Source: Bacteroidales bacterium
Lineage (GTDB): Bacteria; Bacteroidota; Bacteroidia; Bacteroidales; F082
Direction of reading: 5' to 3'
NCBI GenBank assembly: GCA_017553625.1
Contig: JAFZKP010000007.1
Location: 1-64,000 of the forward strand
DNA: 64,000 bases
Part shown: positions 1-8,233 of the stretch, piece after piece
How positions within the stretch are numbered: the first letter of the stretch is position 1
How the letters are laid out: every line of letters begins with the position of its first letter
Made by a program: the position numbers and the translations under genes
Notes under the pieces: model-generated
Told to the model about the DNA's origin: nothing
Databases searched by the model: none
Seen by the model: only the letters and a program-made list of their open reading frames with translations

Positions 1-47
1 ACTTCCTCAAATGTGAGGGTTTCTGTTGAGATATAATGTGTCTTCAT
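1..47 (-). CDS. 5' end of an unidentified gene, cut by the window edge
   Basis: On the minus strand an ATG at 47-45 opens a frame that stays open to the window edge and encodes MKTHYISTETLTFEE. It starts seven bases after the hisS stop codon, so it is probably co-transcribed with hisS. The N-terminus loosely resembles the start of aromatic amino acid (histidine) ammonia-lyases, but 15 residues are too few to assign a function. That the frame is a real gene is likely from its position and start codon; its identity is a guess. Confidence 0.45.
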   Translation of the reverse strand, partial: MKTHYISTETLTFEE

Positions 48-53
48 TGTATG

Positions 54-1415
54 TTATTTTTTGATTATTTCGATTAAATTTTCAGCTTTCACGCTCTCCT
101 GACGGCCTTCTTTCATCCATTTCACGGTGAAAGTCTTGTCGTTGACCTCAGATTCGCCTGCCATCACCACCATTGGGATGTTGCGCTGATCGGCATATTT
201 CATCTGCTTCTGAATCTTGCTTGCGTCAGGATAGATTTCAGCGTTAATGCCTTGACGGCGAAGCTGTTGAAGATATGGGAGGCAATAAAGCTCTTCGTTT
301 TTGCCAAAGTTCAAGAAAATGACCTCGGTGTTTTCGGAATTCTTCTTCGGGAAGAGATTAAGCTCGTTCAAAACGTCGTAGATACGGTCTGCTCCGAAGC
401 TGATGCCGACGCCAGAAACGTTAGGCAGGCCGAAGATTCCAGTGAGGTTGTCGTAACGTCCGCCGCCCGAGATGCTGCCCATCGCCACGTCTTTCGCCTT
501 GACCTCGAAGATGGCTCCGGTGTAGTAGTTAAGGCCACGAGCGAGGGTAAGGTCGAGTTCGTATTCGATGCGTAAGCCCATGACATCCAAGTAGTTGAAT
601 AATGTCTCAAGCTCCTCGATGCCTTTTGTTCCGACTTCGATGCCGTTCATGATAGATTTCAGCTGCGCCATCTTCTCGCGGGCGGTGCCTTTCATGAAGA
701 GTATCGGCTGAAGACGGTCGATTGCCGACTGTTCGAGACCTTTTTCAGCGAGTTCGGCGTTCACCGCGTCGATTCCGATTTTATCGAGTTTGTCGATTGC
801 CACGGTGATGTCGACGAGAGCGTCAGGTTTTCCGATGTATTCGGCAATGCCGGCGAGCACCTTGCGGTTGTTTATCTTCATCACCACGTTGATTCCCAGC
901 TTGTTGAACACCTCATCGACGATTTGCACGAGCTCAGCCTCGTTGAGAAGTGAGTCGCTGCCGATGATATCGACGTCGCACTGGTAGAACTCGCGGTAAC
1001 GGCCTTTCTGAGGACGGTCAGCACGCCACACCGGCTGCATCTGATAGCGTTTGAACGGGAATGCGATCTGGTCGCGGTACATTGTGACGAAGCGTGCAAA
1101 CGGCACTGTGAGGTCGTAACGGAGACCTTTCTCGCAGATCTTGCTTGAAAGCTTCAGTGAGTCAAGCGGTTGGCCGTTCTGCTCCACTCCCGACATGAAG
1201 TCGCCAGAGTTGAGGATACGGAACAGGAGCTTATCGCCTTCGTCGCCGTATTTGCCGAGCAGCGTGGAGAGGTTTTCCATCGAAGGAGTCTCAATCGGTT
1301 GAAAACCAAAGCGTTTGAACACGCCTTTTATGGTGTCGAATATATAATTTCGGCGCATCATGACATCCGGCAGGAAGTCGCGAGTGCCCTTAGGAATTGA
1401 CGGTTTCTGTGCCAT
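54..1415 (-). CDS. hisS: Histidyl-tRNA synthetase
   Basis: Cytoplasmic class II aminoacyl-tRNA synthetase that charges tRNA-His with histidine using ATP. The 453-residue length is normal for the family. The class II catalytic core carries motif 2 around residues 125-147, the histidine-specific loop [10 protein letters not shown] at 291-300 (histidine binding) and motif 3 around [13 protein letters not shown] near 337-349. The anticodon-binding domain spans roughly 363-453. The ATG at 1415 is preceded by a TATCTTTG -7 element about 22 bases upstream, which supports this start. The next gene begins only seven bases after its stop. Nothing is missing or odd. Confidence 0.97.
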   Translation of the reverse strand: MAQKPSIPKGTRDFLPDVMMRRNYIFDTIKGVFKRFGFQPIETPSMENLSTLLGKYGDEGDKLLFRILNSGDFMSGVEQNGQPLDSLKLSSKICEKGLRYDLTVPFARFVTMYRDQIAFPFKRYQMQPVWRADRPQKGRYREFYQCDVDIIGSDSLLNEAELVQIVDEVFNKLGINVVMKINNRKVLAGIAEYIGKPDALVDITVAIDKLDKIGIDAVNAELAEKGLEQSAIDRLQPILFMKGTAREKMAQLKSIMNGIEVGTKGIEELETLFNYLDVMGLRIEYELDLTLARGLNYYTGAIFEVKAKDVAMGSISGGGRYDNLTGIFGLPNVSGVGISFGADRIYDVLNELNLFPKKNSENTEVIFLNFGKNEELYCLPYLQQLRRQGINAEIYPDASKIQKQMKYADQRNIPMVVMAGESEVNDKTFTVKWMKEGRQESVKAENLIEIIKK

Positions 1416-1437
1416 TTTTTGAAAGTTTTACAAACTG

Positions 1438-1445
1438 CAAAGATA
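1438..1445 (-). promoter_or_regulatory. Promoter -7 element of hisS
   Basis: On the minus strand TATCTTTG followed by C matches the Bacteroidota -7 consensus TAnnTTTG. It lies 22 bases before the hisS ATG, giving a predicted leader of about 15 bases. No clear -33 TTTG is visible at the right distance. Confidence 0.55.
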
Positions 1446-1496
1446 CAAAATTTTTAGAATACAGAAGACAGATGTTAGGAGACAGAATTTTTTAAT

Positions 1497-2786
1497 TCAA
1501 TCTTTTAAACATCCAATAGGGACGACCATTACGCCGTCTGTCCTCATATACGTATATTGGCCAACAGCTGTCAATACCATCTTGAACGACGGTTTTTTCA
1601 TTTTTGCTGTGTCTATTTTATCAGCCAAAGCATTCAAGTTGGCGGCACCATCTTCAATATGTGTCTCACCACCAAGTTTTATCTCAATAAGTCCGTAACT
1701 GCCATTCCTTAAATGAACTACGGCGTCGCATTCCAAACCTGTTTTGTCCCTGTAGTGGTAAACATTTCCATCATTAGCTTCCGAATATACACGAAGGTCA
1801 CGCACACATAGCGTTTCGAATAGCAAGCCCATAGTGTTCAAGTCATTCAGCAGGTCGTCAGGTCCGATACCCAGAGCTGCTATTGCCAATGATGGATCAA
1901 CAAAATAACGAGTGTCGCTGGTTCGTATAGCTGTCTTCGAACGCAAATTAGGATTCCAAGCCGGCATATCCTCAATTACGAAAATCTTTTTCAACGCCTT
2001 GATGTATGATGCGATTGTCTCGTCGCTCATACCTTCAGGCTCGTTAGCTTTCATATCCTCAATAATGGTTGTTATGCTTGCCATTGCTCCTTGCAAGCGG
2101 GCGTAGCTGCGCATTAGTCTTTTGGCGCGTTGCTCGTCCCGCTCAACGTTGTCAACTCGAGAAATATCCAAACGTGTTATAGCCTCAAAATATTCTGTCA
2201 CTTGCCTTAGAGCTGCCTTTTGTGTTTTCTTGTATAAAGATTTTGGCCATCCGCCTCTACAAATGGCGAAAGCAACATTTTCCATCGTCAGCTGATTTGT
2301 GCCATCAACTTTATCAGGATGAGAGAAAAGCGCTCTAAGGCTAACTTCGCCAGACGATTCACCCGATTCCCATAGAGTCATTGGACGCATTGTAAGCCAT
2401 GCGAAACGTCCTGTTCCGCTGTGATGTATTTTTGAATCATCTGCCGGAACTGCAGAGCCAGTCAGCATAAACAAACCATCATCCTTTCTATGGTCAGTTT
2501 CAAAACGCACAGCATCCCATATTTGCGGTGCTATCTGCCATTCGTCTATAAGCCTTGGCGTTTCACCCTGAAGCAACCTTTTTATATTGGTTTCCGCAAG
2601 TTGCAAGTTTTGTTGTATGTTCGAAGGATCGTCCATATACAGAATGCTTTTCGCTTGTTGTTCTGCCGTCGTAGTTTTTCCACAAGCTTTAGGGCCTTCT
2701 ATCAATACAGCACCCATCGCTTCCAGTTTCTCTTTCAAAAGATTATCTGCTAATCTTTTCCTATATTCCGTCGAATTTCCCGCCAT
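1497..2786 (-). CDS. AAA-type ATPase with DUF4143 C-terminal domain
   Basis: A 429-residue protein of the AAA ATPase plus DUF4143 family, common in gut Bacteroidota and some archaea, whose cellular role is not established. The P-loop GPKACGKTT is at residues 31-39 and the Walker B stretch RLIDEWQ at 78-84; a sensor-1 like LTGS follows near 108-111. The C-terminal part holds the DUF4143 region, with ECDAVVHLRNGSYGLIEIK resembling the D...ExK core of PD-(D/E)xK nucleases. The gene stands alone between hisS and an AT-rich repeat region. A palindrome in its promoter suggests its own regulation. The family behaves like an accessory or mobile cargo gene, but no transfer marks are visible. Confidence 0.88.
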   Translation of the reverse strand: MAGNSTEYRKRLADNLLKEKLEAMGAVLIEGPKACGKTTTAEQQAKSILYMDDPSNIQQNLQLAETNIKRLLQGETPRLIDEWQIAPQIWDAVRFETDHRKDDGLFMLTGSAVPADDSKIHHSGTGRFAWLTMRPMTLWESGESSGEVSLRALFSHPDKVDGTNQLTMENVAFAICRGGWPKSLYKKTQKAALRQVTEYFEAITRLDISRVDNVERDEQRAKRLMRSYARLQGAMASITTIIEDMKANEPEGMSDETIASYIKALKKIFVIEDMPAWNPNLRSKTAIRTSDTRYFVDPSLAIAALGIGPDDLLNDLNTMGLLFETLCVRDLRVYSEANDGNVYHYRDKTGLECDAVVHLRNGSYGLIEIKLGGETHIEDGAANLNALADKIDTAKMKKPSFKMVLTAVGQYTYMRTDGVMVVPIGCLKD

Positions 2787-2811
2787 AAAATTATGATTTA
2801 TTATTTTGCCA

Positions 2812-2844
2812 CAAAGATACTAATTTTATTTTAGTTACAACTAA
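2812..2844 (-). promoter_or_regulatory. Promoter with palindromic operator-like site for the DUF4143 ATPase
   Basis: The minus-strand -7 element TATCTTTG is at 2819-2812. Just upstream, at the expected -33 region, is the perfect palindrome TTAGTTACAACTAA (2831-2844). Its place over the -33 region suggests a repressor or autoregulatory site; that role is inference. Confidence 0.45.
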
Positions 2845-2858
2845 AAAAAATGATTAAA

Positions 2859-2919
2859 TTTGGTTATTTGGCTTAATTTCGTTTGGTCATTTGGCAATAT
2901 TTTGTTTGGTTATTTGTCC
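2859..2919. repeat. Three tandem copies of a 23-bp unit
   Basis: The core TTTGGTTATTTGGC recurs at 2859, 2882 (TTTGGTCATTTGGC) and 2905 (TTTGGTTATTTGTC), exactly 23 bases apart. It lies in the 427-base gene-poor gap upstream of the secreted protein at 3214 and directly abuts a second tandem array. Confidence 0.75.
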
Positions 2920-2935
2920 ATAAACACAAAAAAAT

Positions 2936-3024
2936 TGTTGGTTACAGACAACACTTTTTTATAAAATATGTCGGTTATAGACAACACTTTTGGTAAAATT
3001 ATGTTGGTTGCAGGCAACATATTT
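2936..3024. repeat. Three tandem copies of a 33-bp unit, each with a small inverted repeat
   Basis: Copies start at 2936 (TGTTGGTTACAGACAACA), 2969 (TGTCGGTTATAGACAACA) and 3002 (TGTTGGTTGCAGGCAACA), exactly 33 bases apart. Each copy is a hairpin: TGTTG pairs with CAACA across an 8-base loop. The 33-base period equals 11 codons, and on the minus strand a 36-codon open frame (3020-2910) reads through the array as a repeating LSxTxxxF peptide. Whether that peptide is made is unknown. Confidence 0.75.
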
Positions 3025-3161
3025 TAAAATTGCGTTACATTTTTTGATAATTTTCAACATTATTTTTCACTTGATTTCAAAAAAATTATATTTGTAAGCA
3101 GTTGGGAATTCCTGTGACTGGTAGTAATTGAGAAAAACCTAAAAGTTTTAGGGTTTTAGGT

Positions 3162-3193
3162 ATTGACAAACAATAATTTTATACATAACTTTG
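3162..3193 (+). promoter_or_regulatory. Promoter of the secreted protein gene at 3214
   Basis: ATTG at 3162-3165, a 20-base spacer, then TAACTTTG at 3186-3193 followed by C: a near-consensus Bacteroidota promoter. Transcription would begin near 3200, so the upstream ATG at 3163 cannot be used and the gene must start at 3214. Confidence 0.7.
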
Positions 3194-3213
3194 CAAAGTT
3201 AAAACTTAAACCC

Positions 3214-3930
3214 ATGAAAAAACTATATGTCTTAATTATCACAATGATAATTAGCATCATATCTGCATTTGGACAGGTACAAGAATACGAATGCAATATC
3301 CCTTTTTCAGAAAAGAATGCATTTCTCACGTTATGCGACAACAATGTTTATATCTTCGGCATTCGCTTGGATTATAAAGATATTTACCATGAATCGATAA
3401 TATCGGAAGGTTTTTACGAGCAAAAACGCAACAACAAGATTGTTCTAAATGATCAAGTCAATGGTTATCAAATGATTGTCAAAAAAGGCGAAAACAATGA
3501 TTTATATATGGTCAAATGTATTGATTTCTTTCGTAATTATCGATTGACTTTTAGAAAAAATCACGGTTATAATGAGGGTAATTATGACAGCACATATTAT
3601 ACTTTGAATTACACTTTGGACAAAGAATATTCGTTGGAAGAATTGATGAAAGAGCGTGAAATGTATCGCAAACAGACCACTTTACGCGATTTCAAACCAG
3701 GAGTTTATTCAGATTCTCCCGAAGGTTTTGATGACTTGATAATCAACGAAGATGGCACATATCTAAACCTTATGACAAAAGGGACATGGAAACGTGAAGG
3801 AAATCTTATTACTTTCTATGATGAATGTCTTGGCAAGGCATTCACTGCTTTCATTGAAGATGGTTACATCGTGGTGAAACACATGTTTTATTATTCCAAA
3901 CACGAGAGATTCCAAATTTATTCGGAATAA
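3214..3930 (+). CDS. Secreted protein of unknown function
   Basis: The 238-residue product begins with a classical signal peptide (MKKLYVLIITMIISIISAFG), so it is probably periplasmic or exported. The rest is mostly beta-strand-like with many aromatic residues. The C-terminal third (GVYSDSPEGFDDLIINEDG onwards, with a later GTWKREGNLITFYDE) resembles the lipocalin-like folds that Bacteroidota secrete in large numbers. I do not recognise a specific family. The start at 3214 is chosen over the in-frame ATG at 3163 because the promoter element sits between them and the signal peptide begins here. It appears to be a single-gene transcription unit. Confidence 0.75.
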   Translation: MKKLYVLIITMIISIISAFGQVQEYECNIPFSEKNAFLTLCDNNVYIFGIRLDYKDIYHESIISEGFYEQKRNNKIVLNDQVNGYQMIVKKGENNDLYMVKCIDFFRNYRLTFRKNHGYNEGNYDSTYYTLNYTLDKEYSLEELMKEREMYRKQTTLRDFKPGVYSDSPEGFDDLIINEDGTYLNLMTKGTWKREGNLITFYDECLGKAFTAFIEDGYIVVKHMFYYSKHERFQIYSE

Positions 3931-3943
3931 AAGTAAGACAATT

Positions 3944-4357
3944 TTATTTCAATATTTCATCAATCACAGCGTAAATTTCCTCTTCCTTTTCGTAAGGATG
4001 AATCTTGAAATACGGGTTGCCGGTGAGCATTGCGGAGAGGTGGGTTTTTGTCTTGTTGTAGAAGATGTGGCAGGGGATTCCGAAGCGTTCGGCGTAGGCG
4101 AGCTCGTAGCCAACACCAAGCGACGGGCAGGTGCATTCACCGATGAGAAGGTCGCTTTCGCGAAGCCAGGCAGTGTCTTGGTTGTAAATCTTCGAATCAC
4201 GAGCAAAGCCTTGCTCCTCGAGGCATAAATTGCTGCCGCCGACATGCTCAGTCAGCACAATATCGGTGCGCTGGATGTAAGAAATGATGCGGTTGTAAAG
4301 GTCGGCATCTACGCGACCGCCACGGATGGAGCCTGCGAAATAGATTTTCTTTTTCAA
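3944..4357 (-). CDS. 2'-deoxynucleoside 5'-phosphate N-hydrolase-like protein (DNPH1/Rcl family)
   Basis: A small cytoplasmic enzyme of the nucleoside 2-deoxyribosyltransferase superfamily, expected to split the glycosidic bond of 2'-deoxynucleoside monophosphates in nucleotide clean-up. The 137-residue protein starts with the Rcl signature FAGSIRGGR (residues 7-15). Asp61 (in NQDTAWL) and Glu85 (in GVGYELAYAE) fall where the catalytic Asp and Glu of mammalian Rcl lie, with a constant offset. LTEHVG at 35-40 is also typical. The ATG has a TACTTTTG -7 element at 4385-4378. Plain deoxyribosyltransferase activity is the alternative, but the GSIRGGR loop favours hydrolase. Confidence 0.85.
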   Translation of the reverse strand: MKKKIYFAGSIRGGRVDADLYNRIISYIQRTDIVLTEHVGGSNLCLEEQGFARDSKIYNQDTAWLRESDLLIGECTCPSLGVGYELAYAERFGIPCHIFYNKTKTHLSAMLTGNPYFKIHPYEKEEEIYAVIDEILK

Positions 4358-4377
4358 AATAGTTGTTTTTTATTTTG

Positions 4378-4385
4378 CAAAAGTA
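4378..4385 (-). promoter_or_regulatory. Promoter -7 element of the DNPH1-like gene
   Basis: Minus-strand TACTTTTG followed by C, about 21 bases before the ATG at 4357. It lies just downstream of the terminator of the preceding minus-strand gene, so this gene has its own promoter. Confidence 0.5.
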
Positions 4386-4410
4386 CGTTTTTTTTAAATA
4401 GTCAAAACAA

Positions 4411-4446
4411 AACCTCTCTCCGAATTTTGTTTTTCGAAGAGAGGTT
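4411..4446 (-). terminator. Rho-independent terminator after the zinc-ribbon membrane protein gene
   Basis: A 9-bp perfect stem, AACCTCTCT (4411-4419) with AGAGAGGTT (4438-4446), is followed on the minus strand by TTTTGTTTT. It lies 30 bases after the stop codon at 4477 and separates that gene from the DNPH1-like gene. Confidence 0.8.
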
Positions 4447-4476
4447 GTCTATTATGTTCAAATCTTAAAAAAGAGC

Positions 4477-5070
4477 CTAACCCAATAAAGATAATCCGCT
4501 TACAACTATTGATAATATTTGTAATGCAATAAAAATATAATCCCAAACAAAAACCTTTCTTTTTTCTTTTGGGAAAAGATAATCCAATTCGTCATCTCTT
4601 TTTAAAAACAACAAACACACTATTGCTAAAAGCACCGCAAAAATTCCCAACAATGATACGGAAAATATTTGTCCCAGCACAAATCCAGCAATTATAACTA
4701 AAAAGCCAATTACAAGCGACATAATTATCAGCATTTTCAATATAAAAGCTCCATCAGGCAATGGTTTCATAAATGCAACAACGGCATATATCATATAAAG
4801 CACAATAAAACCTTGAACAATCAATGTCACTGTTGATATCACTGTTGGTATATATGGTGTTATTGTTAAATAAGCATAAAAACTTAAAACCGACAATGCA
4901 GCTGATATACCGATATAAATCGCAAAAATAAACTTCAACACACTTGACATGTGTCCAAACCTATTGAAATCACGGAACTTAGGGCATCTCGTCCCATCAT
5001 AGGATTGTTCTTTTTTACAATTGTTGTTGATTTTTTCTCGACAAATCTGACACTGAGCGATGTAATCCAT
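4477..5070 (-). CDS. Membrane protein with N-terminal cysteine-rich (zinc-ribbon-like) segment
   Basis: The 197-residue protein opens with a cytoplasmic segment carrying four cysteines (C7, C10, C18 and C29, in QCQICREKINNNC and GTRCPKF), a plausible metal-binding ribbon. Four or five hydrophobic helices follow from about residue 44 to the end. The family is not one I recognise; small zinc-ribbon membrane proteins of this kind are frequent and uncharacterised. The gene has an unusually long leader (about 255 bases) that contains a strongly structured element, and a clear terminator. Function unknown. Confidence 0.75.
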   Translation of the reverse strand: MDYIAQCQICREKINNNCKKEQSYDGTRCPKFRDFNRFGHMSSVLKFIFAIYIGISAALSVLSFYAYLTITPYIPTVISTVTLIVQGFIVLYMIYAVVAFMKPLPDGAFILKMLIIMSLVIGFLVIIAGFVLGQIFSVSLLGIFAVLLAIVCLLFLKRDDELDYLFPKEKRKVFVWDYIFIALQILSIVVSGLSLLG

Positions 5071-5128
5071 ACTTTTAATTTTTTGTTTTATCCTCTCAGC
5101 ACCTCAAAGGATTATTTACATAAAACAA

Positions 5129-5289
5129 GCGTGGTGCTGTATGCCATGCTCCTCAGTGAAGGTCGTAGGAAAACCCAAATAGACGGAAAAATGATAACAG
5201 TCCACGCTATCGCGCGTAGCCATCATACACTCTTTGTCTATTATTCAATGAAAATTTCCTACGTTTTCACTGACAAGAGAGCATAACGC
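5129..5289 (-). ncRNA. Long imperfect hairpin: structured leader or small RNA (6S-like shape)
   Basis: The arms pair over about 160 bases: GCGT/ACGC (5129-5132, 5286-5289), ATGCTC/GAGCAT (5146-5151, 5279-5284), CAGTGAA/TTCACTG (5154-5160, 5266-5272), CGTAGGAAA/TTTCCTACG (5164-5172, 5255-5263), AATAGAC/GTCTATT (5178-5184, 5236-5242), and an apical GCTA/TAGC. The helices are separated by asymmetric internal loops. No protein frame covers it. The nearest promoter (TATTTTTG at 5341-5334) points onto the minus strand, so it is either the 5' leader of the membrane protein gene or an independent RNA. The length and the rod with a bubble recall 6S RNA, but I cannot prove this by sequence. Confidence 0.5.
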
Positions 5290-5333
5290 TTCTTAATTTC
5301 AATAATTAGAGATTTAATTGCTTAAACCAATTG

Positions 5334-5341
5334 CAAAAATA
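5334..5341 (-). promoter_or_regulatory. Promoter -7 element driving the structured RNA/leader
   Basis: Minus-strand TATTTTTG followed by C. Transcription would begin near 5327, about 38 bases before the structured element, and read on towards the membrane protein gene at 5070. Confidence 0.5.
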
Positions 5342-5424
5342 GTAAAAAAGTAAATAACTTTTATTTTTTGGAAAAATTTTCATTTTATTTTTAAATAATG
5401 TTCATTTATTTAAACAAAAAGTAT

Positions 5425-5432
5425 TACTTTTG
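5425..5432 (+). promoter_or_regulatory. Promoter -7 element of hipBA
   Basis: TACTTTTG followed by C, 30 bases before the hipB ATG. The sequence upstream is very AT-rich and no exact -33 TTTG is seen. Confidence 0.5.
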
Positions 5433-5461
5433 CGCAGTATTTTAAACATTATAGTTTTATT

Positions 5462-5791
5462 ATGAAAAGACCTTTATTGCCAAAACAGGAAAGAATGATG
5501 CGGGCTCTCGGCGAGAACATCCATTTGGCGAGACTGCGCAGAGATTTGTCGTCGGAACAAGTGGCGGAACGCGCCGGAATTGCCCGAAACACTTTGATAA
5601 AAATAGAACAAGGCGATGAAGGTGTCGCTATCGGAATGTATTTCCGTGTGTTGATTGTCCTTGGATTACAAGACGATATACTCCTAATCGCCAAAGACGA
5701 CATCCTTGGCAGAAAATTGCAAGACGCAGGTCTGACAACATCAAAACGTGCATCTAAAAAAACTATTATCAACGACTTAAATCATGAATAA
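5462..5791 (+). CDS. hipB: HipB-like helix-turn-helix antitoxin/regulator
   Basis: A 109-residue XRE-family DNA-binding protein. The helix-turn-helix runs through residues about 25-60 (RRDLSSEQVAERAGIARNTL, then IKIEQGDEG), followed by a basic C-terminal tail. By family analogy it neutralises HipA and represses the shared promoter. Its last codons overlap the hipA start in the string ATGAATAA, so the two are translationally coupled in the usual antitoxin-first order. The ATG follows a TACTTTTG promoter element at 5425-5432. Confidence 0.9.
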   Translation: MKRPLLPKQERMMRALGENIHLARLRRDLSSEQVAERAGIARNTLIKIEQGDEGVAIGMYFRVLIVLGLQDDILLIAKDDILGRKLQDAGLTTSKRASKKTIINDLNHE

Positions 5792-7022
5792 AAACATTTT
5801 CATATATTTTGACGATGAAAACACCGTTGAGCCAGTGATGGTCGGCATCCTTTCGTCTCAGCAGATTCGCGGAAGCGAGATTTTCTCTTTCGAATTCACC
5901 GACGAATGGCTTCACGGCAACACTTGTCGTTTGCTTGACCCTGATTTACAGATGTTTTCAGGAAGGCAATATCTGCCCGACGAGAAAAAGAATTTCGGCA
6001 TGTTTTTAGATTCATCGCCAGACCGCTGGGGACGTGCTTTGCTTGAAAGAAGAGAGAAATATCGTGCCAAGGAAGAGAACCGCCAGAGGCAGAATTTGCA
6101 TGAAAGCGATTTCTTATTGGGAGTTTTCGACGAAAGCCGCATGGGAGCATTGCGCATAAAGCTATCTCCTGATGGCGTTTTCCTTAACAACGACTGCAAC
6201 TATAGCACTCCTCCATTTGCTTCGTTGCGCGAATTGGAGAATGCCGCCTGGCAGTTGGAGAACGACGATGACAAAAATATCAGCCGTTGGCTTCAAATAC
6301 TTTTGGCTCCAGGTTCATCTCTTGGCGGAGCACGTCCGAAAGCCAATGTCAAAGACCCGAATGGCAACCTATGGATTGCGAAATTCCCAAGTCGGAACGA
6401 CAAGACAAATGTCGGCGCATGGGAAGCTGTAACCATGAATCTTGCCAAACTATGTGGCATAAAAGTTGCCCCTTTTGACGTGAAAAAACTTGCCAACAAA
6501 TACTCGACGTTTTTAACAAAACGATTTGACCGAACTTATGGCGGGAAACGTGTTCATTTCACCTCAGCTATGACAATGCTTGGATACACTGACGGTAACA
6601 CCCATGGATGCAGCTATCTGGAGATGTTCGAATGGATTGGCAACAATTGTTGTGATGTCGAACAAAACCTTTTAGAGATGTGGAAGCGCATCGTATTCAA
6701 CATTGCCGTTTCCAATTGCGACGACCATTTACGCAACCATGGGTTTTTACTCACGACAAAAGGCTGGACTCTGTCACCCGCCTACGATTTGAATCCTCAA
6801 GAATTTGGCACAGGTCTAAGTCTGAATATTGACGAATACGACAATGCCCTTGACTATTCATTAGCAGTTGATGTCGCGCCATACGCCGGGATTTCAAAAG
6901 ACGAAGCGAATAAAATAGTTCAACAGACAAAAGATGTTATCTCACAATGGAGGAGTTTAGCCGCTTCTTATAATATTTCGCGCGACGAGCAAGAGATCAT
7001 GGCTTCGGCTTTTAAAATATAG
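5784..7022 (+). CDS. hipA: HipA-family serine/threonine kinase toxin
   Basis: A 412-residue HipA-fold kinase. In E. coli the toxin phosphorylates glutamyl-tRNA synthetase and induces persistence; the target of this family member is unknown. Visible landmarks are the HipA N-terminal subdomain (residues about 5-110), the Gly-rich loop LLAPGSSLGGARPK (173-186), a candidate ATP-binding lysine at 200 (IAKF), the catalytic loop NCDDHLRNHGF (311-321) and the metal-binding SPAYDLNP (331-338). All catalytic elements are present, so it should be active. It overlaps hipB by 8 bases. Confidence 0.92.
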   Translation: MNKNIFIYFDDENTVEPVMVGILSSQQIRGSEIFSFEFTDEWLHGNTCRLLDPDLQMFSGRQYLPDEKKNFGMFLDSSPDRWGRALLERREKYRAKEENRQRQNLHESDFLLGVFDESRMGALRIKLSPDGVFLNNDCNYSTPPFASLRELENAAWQLENDDDKNISRWLQILLAPGSSLGGARPKANVKDPNGNLWIAKFPSRNDKTNVGAWEAVTMNLAKLCGIKVAPFDVKKLANKYSTFLTKRFDRTYGGKRVHFTSAMTMLGYTDGNTHGCSYLEMFEWIGNNCCDVEQNLLEMWKRIVFNIAVSNCDDHLRNHGFLLTTKGWTLSPAYDLNPQEFGTGLSLNIDEYDNALDYSLAVDVAPYAGISKDEANKIVQQTKDVISQWRSLAASYNISRDEQEIMASAFKI

Positions 7023-7056
7023 CAGAGTAGTTGTTTTTCTGCAATTTGGTAATAAA

Positions 7057-8229
7057 TCACGCCCACAACTGCTTTCCGTAGGTCCTCTTGTAAACAAGGT
7101 ATGAGATTCCGAAATAGGCTAAGGTCTGAATCCACAGGGCGTCCAACTCACGCTGCACGTCAGCCAAGGTCGCTCCCATCTCGGTGATTCTAACATATCC
7201 GTTGATGCCGAAGGTCGATGGGAACAGCCAGGAGAAGCCTTTCCAGAATATCGGGATGTTGCTCGCAGGCCACGAGATGCCGCTCGCGAAAAGCAACGGA
7301 ATAGAGATGAACACAAACATGATGATGAACGATTCCCTGTCGTGCGCCACCGACGAAATCGAGATGCTGAAAAACACGCACGCAAGGATATATGGCACCA
7401 TAAACGCCAGCAGAGTCTGCCACCGCCAGATATGCACGAGGTTGAACAACGGCGGCACAATGCACACGAGATACAATGCGACAAGCACGTAAATGGTAAA
7501 AATCACCGACGACTTGCCGAAAAGAACCTCGATAGGGTTCTTCCCTATGATATGCGGCTCCGCGATGTGCTTGCGCACCTTCTCACGCTCCTCGCCCGCC
7601 ATCATGCCCACGCCCAAGACCATCGTCTGCTGTATTATCATCATCAAGACAGCCGGGATGATGAAGGTCGCAAAACCGCTCTGTGTGTTGAACATCGGCA
7701 CGTATTTATATTGTATCGGGTATTGGAACGTAGAAATCTGCTGTTCCGTCGCGCCTGGGATGAGCTGCGCCTTTATCTCTTTGTTCATCTCCAAAGAGAC
7801 CTCGGTGCAACTGCTTAACACGGCTTTGTAATAAAGCAGTCCGCTCATGTCGGAATAGAGCTCCACAGTGGTCTGGCGATGCTCCGCCACGTCTTTTGCG
7901 AAGTCCTTCGGGATGTATATCAGACAGTAGGCGTCACGATGATGAATCATCGACTTCGCCTCCTCCATGTCCTGACAGTGCGACACAATCTGCACGTCGG
8001 CAGTAGCATCGACACGGCGCGTGAACTCGCGGCTCAGCTGCGAATGGCTGTTGTCGACAACCACCGTGGGCACCTCCCTCACACTCTCATGATTGTACAG
8101 ATATGCGTAAAGAAGCGGGTAGAGCAACGGCACTATGACGAAGAAAACGACGACGCCCTCGTCCAGCAAAGCACACTTCATCTCGTATGCCCAGACTTCT
8201 ATTATATTTCTTAACCATTTCATAATCAA
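7057..8229 (-). CDS. ABC-2 type permease subunit (distal gene of efflux operon)
   Basis: A 390-residue inner-membrane protein with one N-terminal transmembrane helix (about 24-45), a large periplasmic domain (about 48-185) and five further helices, the usual architecture of YbhS/YbhR-type ABC-2 permeases. It lies four bases after the paralogous permease gene and is the last gene of a TolC-HlyD-permease-permease operon. No ATP-binding subunit is encoded in the operon, so the partner ATPase must come from elsewhere or is not needed. The substrate is unknown; drugs, lipids or siderophore-like compounds are possible. Confidence 0.88.
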   Translation of the reverse strand: MIMKWLRNIIEVWAYEMKCALLDEGVVVFFVIVPLLYPLLYAYLYNHESVREVPTVVVDNSHSQLSREFTRRVDATADVQIVSHCQDMEEAKSMIHHRDAYCLIYIPKDFAKDVAEHRQTTVELYSDMSGLLYYKAVLSSCTEVSLEMNKEIKAQLIPGATEQQISTFQYPIQYKYVPMFNTQSGFATFIIPAVLMMIIQQTMVLGVGMMAGEEREKVRKHIAEPHIIGKNPIEVLFGKSSVIFTIYVLVALYLVCIVPPLFNLVHIWRWQTLLAFMVPYILACVFFSISISSVAHDRESFIIMFVFISIPLLFASGISWPASNIPIFWKGFSWLFPSTFGINGYVRITEMGATLADVQRELDALWIQTLAYFGISYLVYKRTYGKQLWA

Positions 8230-8233
8230 TAAT

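Noticed and set aside
1497-2786. Integrated mobile element around the DUF4143 ATPase
   Set aside because: No transposase, integrase, terminal inverted repeats or target duplications could be seen around it.
2859-3024. CRISPR-like regular repeats
   Set aside because: Units are contiguous tandem copies without unique spacers, only three each, and no cas gene is nearby.
5071-5130. GGTGCTGAGAGGAT on the minus strand, resembling a TPP riboswitch piece
   Set aside because: The other conserved parts of the TPP aptamer (for example the CCTGATC-like and GAAGGGA-like segments) are absent, and the downstream gene has no link to thiamine.
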